Shown: positions 33,301-45,736 of the stretch, piece after piece | Position numbering within the stretch: the first letter of the stretch is position 1 | Layout: each line of letters starts with the position of its first letter | NCBI GenBank assembly: GCA_029531795.1 | Contig: JAPEIS010000015.1 | Location: forward strand, 1,984,001 to 2,048,000 | DNA length: 64,000 nucleotides | Reading direction: 5' to 3' | Source: Sclerotinia nivalis | Taxonomy: Eukaryota; Ascomycota; Leotiomycetes; Helotiales; Sclerotiniaceae | Translations under genes and position numbers: made by a program | The notes under the pieces: generated by a model | Databases searched by the model: none | What the model saw: the letters and a program-made list of their open reading frames with translations, nothing else | What the model was told of the DNA's origin: nothing

Positions 33301-35252
33301 CAACATGAATATCACAATCTCACAATCTCACATTCTCACAGAAAAGGAATAGACAAAACAGGCATACCACGTGGAAATGACGATTTGGCTAACGATTCAG
33401 CTTCCTCGTAGGTCATAATGTAACGTGAGAGCGTAGGTGGCGGGCGGTAGGTAGGAGGAGTTAGGGACCCTTGATTTTGGTTTGTGTTTGTGTGTTTGTG
33501 TGAGTTTTTGGATTTTTTTGGATTTGGTTGATTTGGTTTGGATTGGTTTGGATTGATTTGGTTTGGTTTGGTCTTATTGTTGAGGATGGGATGGGAATCA
33601 TGGGATGCGATGGGATTGGATGTATCATTCATTGATGGATGTAATGGTAATGGTAATGGGTTGGAACTTGGAACTTAAATTTGGAATTGATTTGGTTGGT
33701 TCCTGGCTGGTTGGCTGGCTTTCCTGATGCAATCTTTCTGAAATCTACAGAGGAAGTATGGGAATTGGGAATTGGGATTTTCTACTTTGTATGGGATATT
33801 TGTATCAGGAAAAAGAAATCCCCCTCCTCGGTGGCATGTCGTGGAATGTTTATGAGGTTTTTGATACCCGGGAGGGAGATCATTGGATTATTGATTGTCA
33901 AGTTTAGATGGATGTGGGAAAATGCTATAAAATTTGAAGTTTAGTTGAAATCCGGTATTAGATACTAGATATTAGTTAAATCAAACCAATACAATACACC
34001 GTACAATACCAGTATAATGAAATACTTAGATAACTACTATCGGTAGATGGTATATCTTGTATGATCCTAAAAAGCGACAATCAATCCTTATCATAAACCA
34101 CCCATCCTTCCAAAACTTCCACAAGTTCTTCCTTTCGCATATTCGCTATCTGCCTATCCAGTATCTAGTATCTAGTATCTACCTACCGATACCATAGGTA
34201 TATCTTCAGCATGGACATAGGGCTTTTTCCAAAAAGGCGGAAAATGCCCCTAAGGACCGTCCTCTGTACCTTGAAAAGCTGAAAGAAATATTGGTGTTGA
34301 TGTTAGTGAAGTAGTGAAGTAGTGAAGTAGATAGTGAAAGTGAAGGGTTCCTCGGCAACTAGATTGGCGGGTGCGGTTTGGGGTAAGAGTTGATTGTGGG
34401 ATTGAAATTTGGTGATTTGGTGATTTGGTGGTTGGGGATTAGGAACTGAAAATTGAAGGCGGTGTCGAAGTGGTAGATAGGTAGGTAAGGGGAGATTTAT
34501 ATTTATACTTTTTCTTGTATTTCTGTTTTGTTAAGAGGTAGGGAGGATATTGTAAGTGGTGTTGGTTAGAGGTTTTTATCGTATCCTCTAGTAACTTCTA
34601 TAAACTCAGTATACGGAGGAAATATTAAATTCATTCATTCTGTTTCACTGTTCCTCTATCAATCAATATCTTGTGACCTTGATAGAAAGCAAAACTCAAA
34701 TAATTCAAGAATCAAAAACCTCTAAAAACCTAAAACCTGAATCTGAAGTTGGAAACAATATACTCGAGTATACGGAGGTTGAAGGGGTAAGTATTGTAAG
34801 ACAATTTTTACCCACATATTGCTGTTTTTCCTATCTTTTAATGCTGCTTTAAATAACTCGAATAGATATTGAGCTGTTCCCTTCCAAATATCGAATCTTG
34901 AAGGTTTTGATCGAATTTTCATGATTTTAATGAAATTTCAACAATCTTATGATTTTGAAGTTTTTAAAGCTTATATAATGTTTTCTAATATATTCAGAAT
35001 AATTTTAGAATAGATTTCGAAATAAAATATTAATGATTTTGAATGATTTTGCTAATAAATCTCGAAATTTACAATACTTTAATCATCTAAATTTCACCAT
35101 ACAAATTTTCAATCAGTGTGATAATATTATTGGTCAGAATCTTTGTTTGTGGAACAAGCACGGCCATTTTTTGGTGTGTCTTACAATACTTACCCCTTCA
35201 ACCTCCGTACACACTAACCATACTGTAAATACCCAGTACCGAAATTCAAATT

Positions 35253-35338
35253 CAACCCAACCCAATCCAATCCAATCCAATCCAACCCAATCTAATCCAA
35301 TCTAATCCAATCCAACCCAATCTAATCCAATCTAATCT
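35253..35338. repeat. imperfect AATCC-type pentanucleotide array
   Basis: Consecutive AATCC, AACCC and AATCT units. A related sequence on the other strand (GGATT/GGTTT units) occurs at about 33517-33572. Confidence 0.85.
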
Positions 35339-36188
35339 AGTTATCTGTCAATAATGGCAAACAAATATAAAACCTGGGAATTTAAAAAAGCCAAGTCTTC
35401 AAGGAAAAACATATTCATACCGGTCGGTACCTACCAATCTATATTCAAAAGGCGAACGGATCTTCACTTCCCATCCCATCCCTTCTTCACCATAATTTTA
35501 ATTCTTAGCATGGACGAAAGAAAGAAAGAAATAAATAAATAAAGGCAAAAGAAACTCCGCCTACCCCTTTGGGAGCGAGCTGTGGAACCTTGGTGAAGAT
35601 TACATCGTCCAATCGGTTCAGGGTATTTAATTTCAATATTACTTTACCTACTTTACCTACTTTACTTTACTTTATTTACTTTACTTTACTAGGGAGGGGA
35701 AATGGGATGGGATGGGATAGGATAACTAGGGGTAGAAGTACTCCGTAGAGACTAGAAAAATTAGCTTGCTGCCCAAATCTTACTCACTTTAGTCTTTAGG
35801 TTAACTGGTAGTGAGTTTTTGCAAGTGCCTAAAGGGCAGGTTGGCGGGTGGGTGGGTGACTGAGGTTGGGTCCATGGGGTGGGTGGGTTGGTTCTTGGTT
35901 GGTTTGGTTGGGGTTGGTTGGTTGGTTGGTGGACGGGACAGGTTTTTTTATGGATGGATGGATGGGTGGATGAAAATTAACTATTTGGATGGATGGTGAG
36001 TGGGAATGGATGTGGATGTGGAAATCAGCGGCTGAGTGTGTGAGTGACTGCGTGAGTGTACGTACGGCCGGTAGTGGGATGAATCATGAGTGAGGTGTTG
36101 AAGGGGTTCATGTTAGAATGCGAATTAACTACACATACTTTAATGGATAGAAATTGGTTAAAAAATGTGCGGATGTATATTTATGTAT

Positions 36189-36233
36189 ACATATATGCAT
36201 ACATACATGCATACATACATACATACATACATA
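36189..36233. repeat. CATA tetranucleotide array
   Basis: (CATA)n with one or two CATG variants. Part of the microsatellite-rich spacer. Confidence 0.9.
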
Positions 36234-37146
36234 ACTAACATAACATAAAGTAAAGAAAACTAAAACTATAGCAAACATCTCATCCCATGACGGGAGATTT
36301 CGCAGCTATGGATAGAAATTTATTAGGTAGCGCGTAACAAGAGGGGTACTCGTATGCCATGATATGATAACCAACCCATGAGCACGAACTAGGAGTTCCA
36401 AAATCGATAAATTGACCTTGTGCATGTGGTGTGGTGTGGTAGAGGAGACGGCTGTTGAGTCGATGAATGGATAGGATGCATGGAGGATGGGTGAGTGGGT
36501 TAGCATTATCATTATCATGGTCTACGGTATACATGGCATGGATGCGATAGTGTGAATTGCATGGGAGGAAGAACTATTGTTTGTTTGTTTGTTTGTTTGA
36601 AAATTGAGTGAGGGTTGGATATTCGGGTTGGCCGTGGAGAACGGAGTAGAGTACCGGTAGTAGGTACTTCTTGATTGTGTTGGTCAAGTTTTTCTCTTTC
36701 TTCTTTTTGTTCAGTTGGAGAAATGCATATGGTTATCCAATATGGATTTGGATAGTGGATATGTTTATGTTTATATTTAGGTTTGGAGGGGATTCTTAGG
36801 ATTTGATCTTTGAAGAGCTGGTGGGATGGCGACATAGATTCGGTGTTAGCTTTGTGTGTGTGTGTGTGTGGGTGCGATGGGGCGGGGGAAGGGATGAAGA
36901 TTGAAAATGGGGAGGAGCGTGATGAGATGAATGATCATTTGTGCACTTGATTGGATGACGGCTTTTGAAACTAAAGATGCAGAAAGATAATAGTAATTGG
37001 TATATCACACTGTATTTGTTTGTGAATTCTGCTTGTTCTGGTAGTTATATTTGTGGCTTACACCAGTGGAAGGCCCCCCGCTTCATACTATACAATGAAT
37101 ACTCATTCTCTTAAGCCATTCTACACAATCTCCACTAATTCTCCAA

Positions 37147-38582
37147 CTACCTGGGTTTCATTTGAATTGTAAATTTGGCTCCGTCATCTACCCTCGGGAT
37201 TCCTATCGTGTGTAAGGTTCTCTTCATCGGAGACTGATTGGTGATCGCAGCCGGCACATGATTAGAAGCGAAACATATATCAAGGCCTGCAGTTTCTTAA
37301 CGTTAGAATGTTCCTTTCCTCCTGTGACCCTTTAGATACACTCAGTATCTATATATGATACCGTAGCTTAGTAGTGATCGTGCTATTGATAGTTTGGGCT
37401 TGAGCTGTATATGTATATTAGCATTCATTGATTTATCTCTTTATTCAAAATAGTGAGAGACAACTCACCACCACTAGTCATCAACCACAATATCTTCCCT
37501 TCCTTCCCTCTAGTTCTCTCAAATGCACGTGCTGTAACACCAGCAAGTACCGCAGATGTATTACTACCAGCCACGGCTACTACCTCAGTCATCCACATGA
37601 ATAACGTGTCTTGACCATTTCCACACAAGGAAACCGTACCATCTTCACGAATGACAAAATCATCTGGATTGGTCACATTCACCAATACTACGCTATCACT
37701 AGTCGGTAGTGCAGTAATTCGGGCGATGGAAACACGGTTAAAAGTGCTGGCTCACAGATTATCGAAATATAGAAAGGGGTGGCGATAATGGATACCGTCG
37801 ACTCCGAGCTGAGTTCCTGCATTGGGCGGGATGGCCATAGATGAGAGCTTGAGGGGCGTGGCGTAAGAAGGGATTGGAGTTGAGATGTCGAGGTTGTAAA
37901 CTTGAACCGATGTTGAATCGCCTATGGGGATGTGTGATGAATCTAGAGTGTCCATGCCGTTTAGAAAAATGGATTTTGGGATATCGAGGATGTGTGATAC
38001 TGTAGGGGCGGAGGTTAAGATGCCAGCTTTAGAGGAGAAGATATTCATATCTACTTTGAAGATGGCGTTGGAGTATTTGGTGGTCTTTGTGAAGATGGCT
38101 GTGTAGGGGGTTTGGAGGGCGACATAGAAGATATCTGAGGAAGGGGAACCTAGGACTAGAGCGTCGGAAAGTCAGTATTTGCCTATCCAGGAATACTCTA
38201 GATGGAAAATAATGAGCAAAAGCTGTATAGTAGAATGAAAAAGACACAGGAAATGAAACATTCATATAAATTGGGACATCGGAAGTATGAAAGATCATGC
38301 TTACGTCCAATATTGGCTGTTATATTGAAAATATGCAGAGTTATTGGGGCTGTTTTATTAGCAGGGTCAATGAGTTGAAGGATGGGAGTATCGAGACGGG
38401 TGATTAGCAGTTGGCCATTTGAACGGACGGCAATTTTTCTGCCCAGGTTTTTCCCCGAAAGATCGGAGCTCAATGATGGGGAGGGGAAGAGAAGCGGTTG
38501 AAGGTTATGCTAGAGGTGTCGCACTAGCGACAGAGAGGAGACTTGTGGTCAAGAGACCTATGGTATGAGAAGCACAGCGCAT
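37147..38582 (-). pseudogene. SMP-30/gluconolactonase-like secreted beta-propeller gene, probably inactivated
   Basis: From ATG at 38582 a signal peptide reads MRCASHTIGLLTTSLLSVAS followed by ATPLA and a stop. The mature frame resumes one base off (near 38505-38512) as HNLQPLLFPSPSLSSDLSGK, then RKIAVRSNGQLLITRLDTPI. An intron 38156-38304 (GTAAGC...TCTAG) gives LLGSPSSDIFYVALQTPYTA, then FLNGMDTLDSSHIPIGDSTS and DGIHYRHPFLYF. TGA at 37752-37754 interrupts, after which ASTFNRVSIARI and DDFVIREDGTV continue in the same frame. A further intron (GTGAGT, about 37287-37474) could join TSGG to an exon 37147-37286. The order and motifs match fungal six-bladed SMP-30-like proteins. One frameshift plus one stop make it probably dead, unless they are assembly errors. 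Confidence 0.65.
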
Positions 38583-38729
38583 CTTGTGAATGAGATAAGG
38601 ATGTCAAGATGGTTGAAGTGACGAAAATTCAATAATGATCCGTTTCACTGGTAGGACATACTCAAATTTATAATTTTGACTTTACAAATCCACATTGTAC
38701 TCGCCAATAGTAACACCATGAATTTTGGG

Positions 38730-39475
38730 TTACAGTTGAACAGCTAAAGAAATACCAGCCACTATGTCTGGGGCAACATGAAGGTGGTATATGGTATATC
38801 GCTCCTGATATAAGTGGCAAGGGGGAGCTCCGCACACTCCCACAACAAGGGCTGAATAATCATATAATTGAAGTTTCCGGTCATTATTCAGCAGTAACGC
38901 ATATAATTTGAAGCTACCTTGGATCTTGGACTGTAATGGGATTAAGATGAGTGACCTTGAAAGTATGTAAACGACTGCCAAGGATATCAGTGTGCAGATG
39001 AGCAGGAAAAAGTTAAAGAAATGTGATAAACCAGCGGATTCTCTCGTGTTTACGGAGGACACAATCCTCTTTAACCTGCATGATCTCGTGTAACCCAAAA
39101 TATGAAAGAACAAGATATTACCAATTAAAGTTCTCGCACGACTTTCCAATTGCGACTTCTAATGCGGAGACTGTTACATTCTGGCGTGACACTATAAGAT
39201 GGAAAGCTGGTAAGAAGATTTCGTGGTAAAAATGATAGAAATTAGACGTATTAAAAATCGTTTGACGCGATACAGATACCACCTAAGTAGCTGCAAATCT
39301 GATATGAGAGGAAGAGACAAATGAAGGATCGGCTTTCGCATCTCGAGTTCAATCTAAAGGAAGTCCTCTGCGTTATTGAATAGACGATCTCGTCCGATAT
39401 TTGAATGATTGTCGTGGAGTTCCACATCCGTGGTATCGCCCATGGTACAGATATCGAAGATAACATCTTCAAATC
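38730..39475 (-). pseudogene. degenerate membrane-protein remnant (possibly DUF6594-like)
   Basis: Frames on the minus strand show DVELHDNHSNIGRDRLFNNA, then a stop, IELEMRKP and ISDLQLLRWYLYRVKR; in another frame SHFFNFFLLICTLISLAVVY and LYDYSALVVG. An acidic or charged region with a D-L-x-x-L-R-x-W-like element followed by two or three C-terminal hydrophobic helices resembles fungal DUF6594 proteins, but the match is loose and broken by stops and frame changes. If correct it is a dead gene; if not, it is noncoding. Low confidence. Confidence 0.25.
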
Positions 39476-40072
39476 TTAACAGAAATTCAGCAGCTCGCTG
39501 ATGCATGATATAACGAACTCTAATGAATGCTCCAACATATATCTCGATGTTTGATAAAGTATTGTGTCCACTTGGATTTTAGATGGATTCACTTGGAATT
39601 GATGGTCATGACATAGCCATTAATAAACTCCCAAAACCATACAGGATGGCATGATTCTCCTCCATCATTAACTACCCAAAGTGTATGGACTGTTCAGCTC
39701 AAATAGACGTCATGCCACTGAGCATACATTAAAGAAAAACATTCTCTAAATAGTTCATTTATATGATCTCCAAAATTTGACGTTGCTCTTCTGCATTTTA
39801 CCTCTTTTTCCACTACACTTTGTGTGAAATCAAGCTTCACCAAGCTTTGCCCATAAGGTTATACCGCCCTTAACACACTAACCGGATAAGAATGCATTCA
39901 TGGCAGAATGTAACGGTCCCTGAGCACCGAATAATGTTCACACACAGCATACATGAAAGATGCGACGGTATGAATCAAGTGTCATGGTCTTTACTTAACG
40001 AATTTTATGATTGATATGATTTATGGGAGTTGGTAGTTAGTAGTGTGTTTCTCATGCTAAGAATAATTAACG
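39476..40072. other. intergenic upstream of TRAPPC10, no gene seen
   Basis: About 600 bp with no open frame of note. It should contain the TRAPPC10 promoter. Confidence 0.45.
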
Positions 40073-43000
40073 ATGGAGCAAGCATCATCAAGCTCAAAAG
40101 TTACAGGTAACATATTCTCAGAATATTCAATGCGAGTTGCATTTGCTAAAAGCATTAAGTTGAATATTTCGATCCTGATAACGTATATCCGCTCTTGTCG
40201 CCAGGACTTCTGCCTCGACTACCCCTTCGAAACTTGCACTGGGAATCACACGCTGGACCTCTCCGTTCCATATCCTCCCTTCATGTCGACCTCATCAAAC
40301 ACAATCCAGACTCCGGTCTAAACGCACCATCAGTGCCCCTTAATTCGAGTACATCCGACCTCTCGCGAGTAAGAAGTACGGACTCTGGCATCAGCGCAGA
40401 TGATGGTTTTCGCACACAAGCAACTGGCCAAGCTGCTGTTGACAAGCCTCCGACACTATATCGATCCAGTACCACAAATTCGGCCGTGAAAGGTCGTAGA
40501 CATCAAATACCTGGGTTAAGGCAGACACCATACTTGAAGATTTTGTTTTTGCGCTGCGATGATAATGATACATACAAGTCTCAGGGTCGGAAGCAGGTTC
40601 GAGAATGGATAAAGGAACATACCCCATCATCCGCAAGCAAGTCCACTTCGCAGGAAAATCATGACAATTTTGAATATCTCATTGTGCATGTAATCGTCCC
40701 GAATACTGCAGCGGCTACGCAGCCTAGAACGAGTGGGAAAAATGCGGATGGTAGTTCTGGATCCACAAGTGAAAAATCTACAGCACTTTGGAGAGGCGGT
40801 GGATCATCTACGATTCTCGAGAAACTGAGAGCAGACTTCAATGGCTCAACGAAGTCTGGTGTTGATCGAATTGCTCAGATTCGCATCGGTATCAACGATG
40901 TTCCATATAACATGCTCCCTCGTGTTGTACCAGCGATCCCTGGCTCATATACGGAAACTCCGCAAGAGAATGAGAATGCTTGGATTGATCTTATTTCGAA
41001 GCTCAAATTCTTGATATTGCAGTCATTTGACATGCGGGTAACCCAGTACGAAGAAAACATTCGCGAAAAGGATAGTCAAAGAACTTTACCCGGCTGGAAC
41101 TTCTGTACATTTTTTGTACTCAAAGAAGGACTTGCAAGAGGATTTGAAAGCGTTGGCTTGATCGAAGATGCTTTAGTGGGCTATGATGAGCTTTCTATTG
41201 GCTTGGACACCATTGTTAGACATCAAGCTACTGCAGAGTCCGGAACTCAGCACGGCGGCTCTTTTCTGCCCTATACCGAAGAGCTTAAACTCCAGGCAGA
41301 GCGAGCTAGAGAGGCTATATTGAAAGATATAGGCTTGGAAGGTACAGAGTCAGAGGAACCGATTGATTTACAATCCATGGGCGAGGCTCTCGAGAAGGAG
41401 GAGGATGAGATACCAATTAACGCATCCAAGAAGCGATACCGAGAACTTATTCTTGCGAATGATGTCTCGATATTTGACTTTCGTTGCTATTTATTTGCTC
41501 GCCAGTTAACTCTCTTACTGCGACTAGCAAATGCATGGTTTACACAAGAAGAAATACTCGCAAAGTTAAAAGAACAGAGAGAATCAAGCCTACTAGGTGT
41601 AGCTGCTAGACTTCCAGCTTCACAGCCCTCAGACGATACTGAAAACCTTGCTGTGCTTGGTGAGATCTGTAACCGAGCAATGGAATTTATTCGTGCTATA
41701 TCAAGTATCATGCGTGAGGATATTTGGAGTGCTTACTTCCATTCTCAAAAGGAAATTTCATACGAGAAGGCAAAATCAGATTTCAAGTCAGATCCTGTGA
41801 TGAATCAAGTAATTGAAAATGTTGTTTCCTCTTTCACATTTTCTCTTGCTCAGCAAATACTTGCACAAACTTCAACAAAGGCGTTGCCTATACCACCCTC
41901 AACATTGGCGCCTCCTGGTGGTGGTGCCGAACCAAAATCTGCAATCCCCGAACCTAAAACCATGATGCATCCTGCCAGGACGACTTCTCTCGCCCTCCGA
42001 TCATTATCTAGAGAACCTCCAAGTCCCGGACTATTTCCCGGAGGTAGAAGAGCTAGCTCACCTGGTCCTAATGTAGGTTCGTCGGCCTTCCTCAAAAACG
42101 GACTGGAGGAACTTGCTGCCCACCGAGCCGAACTCTATTTGCTCTCTCGGAGTGTTCTAGAACATGTTGGTAAACAACGTGAATGGACTACTGGTTGGGA
42201 AAATATAAACAAGCATCAAAACGAGGATGTGGAAGCCATGGAAGAGGTTGACCTTGACGAGGAGGTGTCATCAGACAAAGACGAGATACCTGCCTCAAAC
42301 CAAGTTCCGCCTTCTTTATGCGGCATTGACAGCAAGCTGCTCCGGACAGCACTAGACAATAAGGAAGACTACTATCGTCTGTATGAGACCCTGACCGACA
42401 AAGCACTTCGGCATTATACTGTGGCAAATCGCACCCAGTCTGTGCAAACCAGCATGGCAGATTTGGCTATCCTTAAATTTCACTTGAAAGACTACGCTGC
42501 TGCTGCCTCTTATTTTTATCGCATTACTCCGTTTTACGGAGATGCTTCGTGGACACAAGTTGAAGTATCGCTGCTAGTAATGTACGCTAAGTGCCTTGAG
42601 GAGCTGAGTCGTAATGACGAATATGTCAAAGTCGTGCTTAAACTTCTTGCGAGAGTGGCTATGATGGAGAAAGAAAAACTTACCAGAAAGTCAGCTTTTA
42701 AATTCGGTCCAATGAGCACTTTTGACGAAGGAGATGTCATGTTCAGTGATACATATCTAAATGAATTGTTACTAATAACGCAAACGCTGTCCCGTGACAT
42801 TCACGTCCCTCTGCAGGATTACTTTAGCAGGATTGAAGTAGATGGGACTCCACAATATCATACCAGCCAGGATAGTTTCGGATTACATCTTCGACTCCAG
42901 TACTTACTGAAAGAGGACTTTAACATCGACAAGGCCCGGGTGAGGATTATCCCGTTGATGGGCGGTCCTGGTCGAGAAATTTGGCTTGAGACAAATGCCG

Positions 43001-44872
43001 CAATTATGTTTACAAAGGGATGGAATAAATTATACGTTCAGAGTAATGTAAGTGAGGGAAATCTGTTAAAATGATAATTTCTGATGGATATAGATTATAA
43101 TCCCTGGCTCTTACCAAGTTACTCATGTTGTTCTCCACAGTAGCAAGATTGTCATGGAGTATTCGCATGATAATATTGGGCATATCTCTACAAGAGGCAG
43201 TAGCTTTTTCAAATGCCCAAAGCTACTTATTTATCAACGCGCAGAAGCTTTCAATGCCAAGCTCTTCTCTTCCAAGTGCATGTATCTAGACCAAAACCGT
43301 TCTCTGGAGATTGAGCTGTCGTCGGGATGGAATATTGTCACAAATGGCCAGCTTCAAATTCGTGCAGCAACAGCTGGGCTGCGACTTCAAACCAGTGAAG
43401 TAACAGTTATCGACGGAGAAGTCGATATTTCCAAAAAGCGAGAGGCAGGAGTTGTTCACTTTGGTGCAATGGAGGCGAAGACTATTGCAAGAATACGAGT
43501 ACCGTTCAATCTCGAACATGAGGTGAACGAAGTCACTCTCCGACTCGAATTATCATACACTACAAAAGATGGAGACTTTTTCTTCGCCAGAACCTCTTCA
43601 GTCTCAATCATGCTTCCATTGGGCGTCAACGTTCAAGATGTATTTAAGCATAGAGCACTGTTTTCTAAGTTCACCATCTCAACATCTACAAATAGCCCAC
43701 TTCGACTCCTTAGCTCAAAACTTGAAAAGTCCGAAATTTTTGAAGCACAATGTGGGCTTGGTCTGACAAGCCCTCTGACCATATTTGCCCGTCAACCAGC
43801 GTCTCTATTGTACAAAATTATCAAGAGAAATTCGCCCTCAATTCCAACTGGTCGACGGAAGTCCCACAAGCCGAGAACTTTATCTCTCACCTTACACTAT
43901 ATTTGTCTTGACGAAGAAGTTTATGATGTTGTCGCACAAGTTCTGGGAGAGTTCCTTGAAGGCAACTCCTTACGACCATATACTCGCCTAATACTACCCG
44001 TCATCCTTGCGGAGATTCGAACACAGTTTCAACCATATGATTTTGAAAGGGCAGCAATACTTGGTGAGATACCTACTTCTCCCATTCTCAACATCAGATG
44101 GCATGACCACTTTTCGGGTCTGGGTAACTCTGTCGAACAAGATCAAGACACTGCCGTTCTCATTGGAAACATACTCCAGGACTGGCAGAAACAAAACCCT
44201 GCCATTATTTTGCCGCCTCTATCTATCGATAATGATGCAATCTCGAAAAGCCGATCTATCGTAATACCCGTAGATGTTCCTTCAGTAACGGTGGTGCATA
44301 CTGCAGATCTAAGGCTGCTTCAAACAGCATCCATAGCATCTAGTTGTGCTGTAGCAGCAGCGAACGAACCAATACCAGCATCATTACACCTAAAATCGAC
44401 AAGGAACTGGGATACTGCCTATCAAGATGATGTAGCAAGCCCAGAAGAAGATTTAGAATTCGTATATGAGGTCACAGGTCCATCAGACACATGGCTTATC
44501 GGTGGTAGGCGAAAAGGTCACTTTGAAGTTCCTAGAACGATAGATGGAAAGAATCATAAGTCGACTTATCCTATTGTATTAATTCCCCTTCGAGAAGGGT
44601 TCTTACAATATCCTACCGTCGAAATCAAAGCACTTCCTAGCACCAGAAGTGTCAGACCAGGATCATCGGGTGGCGGAGAGGAAAGTGTTAAGAGTAGATC
44701 ACGCCCTGTCACTTGCGAAACTGACTGCAAGAATACGGGCGAAACCATTAGAATTACAAGTGATGCTAGGAAGACAACTATGAGCTTGGATGCTAGTGGA
44801 CCGCAAGGCGGTGCTTGGTTGTTGGAAAGTGAGAGAAGACCAGCGGGAGTTGGAGGTATTGTGATAGATTGA
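40073..44872 (+). CDS. TRS130: TRAPP II complex subunit TRAPPC10 (Trs130 / HypA)
   Basis: Three exons: 40073-40106, 40205-43047 and 43094-44872; introns 98 and 46 bp; 1551 residues. Exon 1 (MEQASSSSKVT) joins to GLLPRLPLRNLHWESHAGPL, the N-terminal motif typical of the family, followed by TPYLKILFLRCDDNDTYKSQ, REWIKEH and FEYLIVHVIVPN. The centre has helical repeats (GFESVGLIEDALVGYDELSI, LADLAILKFHLKDYAAAASY-like TPR pairs), and the C-terminal third is beta-rich (FFARTSSVSIMLPLGVNVQD). Yeast Trs130 is about 1100 residues and Aspergillus HypA about 1470, so the length suits a filamentous fungus. TRAPP II activates Rab11-type GTPases (Ypt31/32) at the late Golgi and is needed for polar growth. 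A low-complexity Pro/Gly insert lies near residues 560-620. Confidence 0.94.
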
Positions 44873-45736
44873 AGGTCTTACCTTAATATGATAATTCTGG
44901 AGCAATGAAATTTGAATGTACGTAATCACACGTGATAGATAGCAAGGTCTGAATGTTCTTAATGAATTGGTATAGTGAGATATTCAGATGAATGCTGCTT
45001 CTTAAGTGGCAAACAAAAAAATCATAAATCATCGATTAGCCTTTCGCCGTTGTGGGTCAGATTAGGAGTTGCCGAGGAGAGCGGTGGAAGGGAAGGGAAA
45101 TTTCCCATCCCAATTAGGTTGACTAATCAACGGGAACTACAATAAGCGGCGGAAAAGCGGATGGCACGGTCCCCCTCCATAGATGAAAATGATGCATGTC
45201 GTCCTACATGACTAGGTTTCCTACGATAGGAAATAAAAACCGAGTATCGGGGTATTGAAGGAATTCAATGACAATATGTAACGTAAAAATGAGATTCTTA
45301 TCGGAGTTTTATCTTCATCTTATCGAGACGCATACCTAATCCTATTTCGACCGAAACCCCGTATCAACTCCAAATTCATTAATATTGACCAATCGACTTA
45401 CTGAATTCACTATAATAATCTGTTAAACCTTGTATAATGCGGCTTTCCTAATAAGGAAATGATTAGTTCGGAGTCTCCGCCCTAGACCTAATTACAGGTC
45501 GTGATTCGATTAAATCTACGACGGCCAAGATCCAGGTATTACTTACTACCTTGGTTGGCTCTTACCATTGTGCTAACCATCAAAGTATCTTACAGAGATT
45601 TTTTTTACTTGAAAGGTAAGAATACTTGCCTCTTCTCTCGGTCTACTTTTCGTTTTTCTCTCCTCTCCTCCCCTCCCTCTTTTCTTCCTATTAGTCCTAT
45701 TCTTTCTCAATCATATTTGGAGGACTAATATTCAGT
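44873..45736. other. intergenic, permease upstream region
   Basis: 864 bp between TRAPPC10 and the permease. The last 130 bp are strongly CT-rich (45638-45715), as in many fungal promoters. No gene is seen. Confidence 0.5.

Larger units (their letters stand above)
26796..37146. other. about 10.4-kb gene-poor, low-complexity tract
   Basis: I find no gene here on either strand. Open frames longer than 60 codons are repeat-derived (poly-Lys/Phe/Ser/Leu, Asn/Pro/Lys) or lack any recognisable domain and splice support. The tract holds poly-T/CTT and CT runs (27162-27372), a TA-rich hairpin (27948-27976), ATCAAC/ATCAGC hexamers (33256-33298), AATCC-like arrays (35253-35338), ACTTT runs (35637-35690), GGTT/GGAT runs (35880-35970), CATA tetramers (36189-36233), TTTG (36578-36599) and GT (36853-36870). 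It is not a visible transposon: no long terminal or inverted repeats and no reverse-transcriptase or transposase motifs were seen. It may hold long UTRs or noncoding transcripts. Confidence 0.6.

Noticed and set aside
38172..38174. TGA in the frame of the SMP-30-like gene
   Set aside because: A GTAAGC donor at 38304 and TCTAG acceptor at 38156 place it inside an intron, and the join LLGSPSSDIFYV fits the family better.
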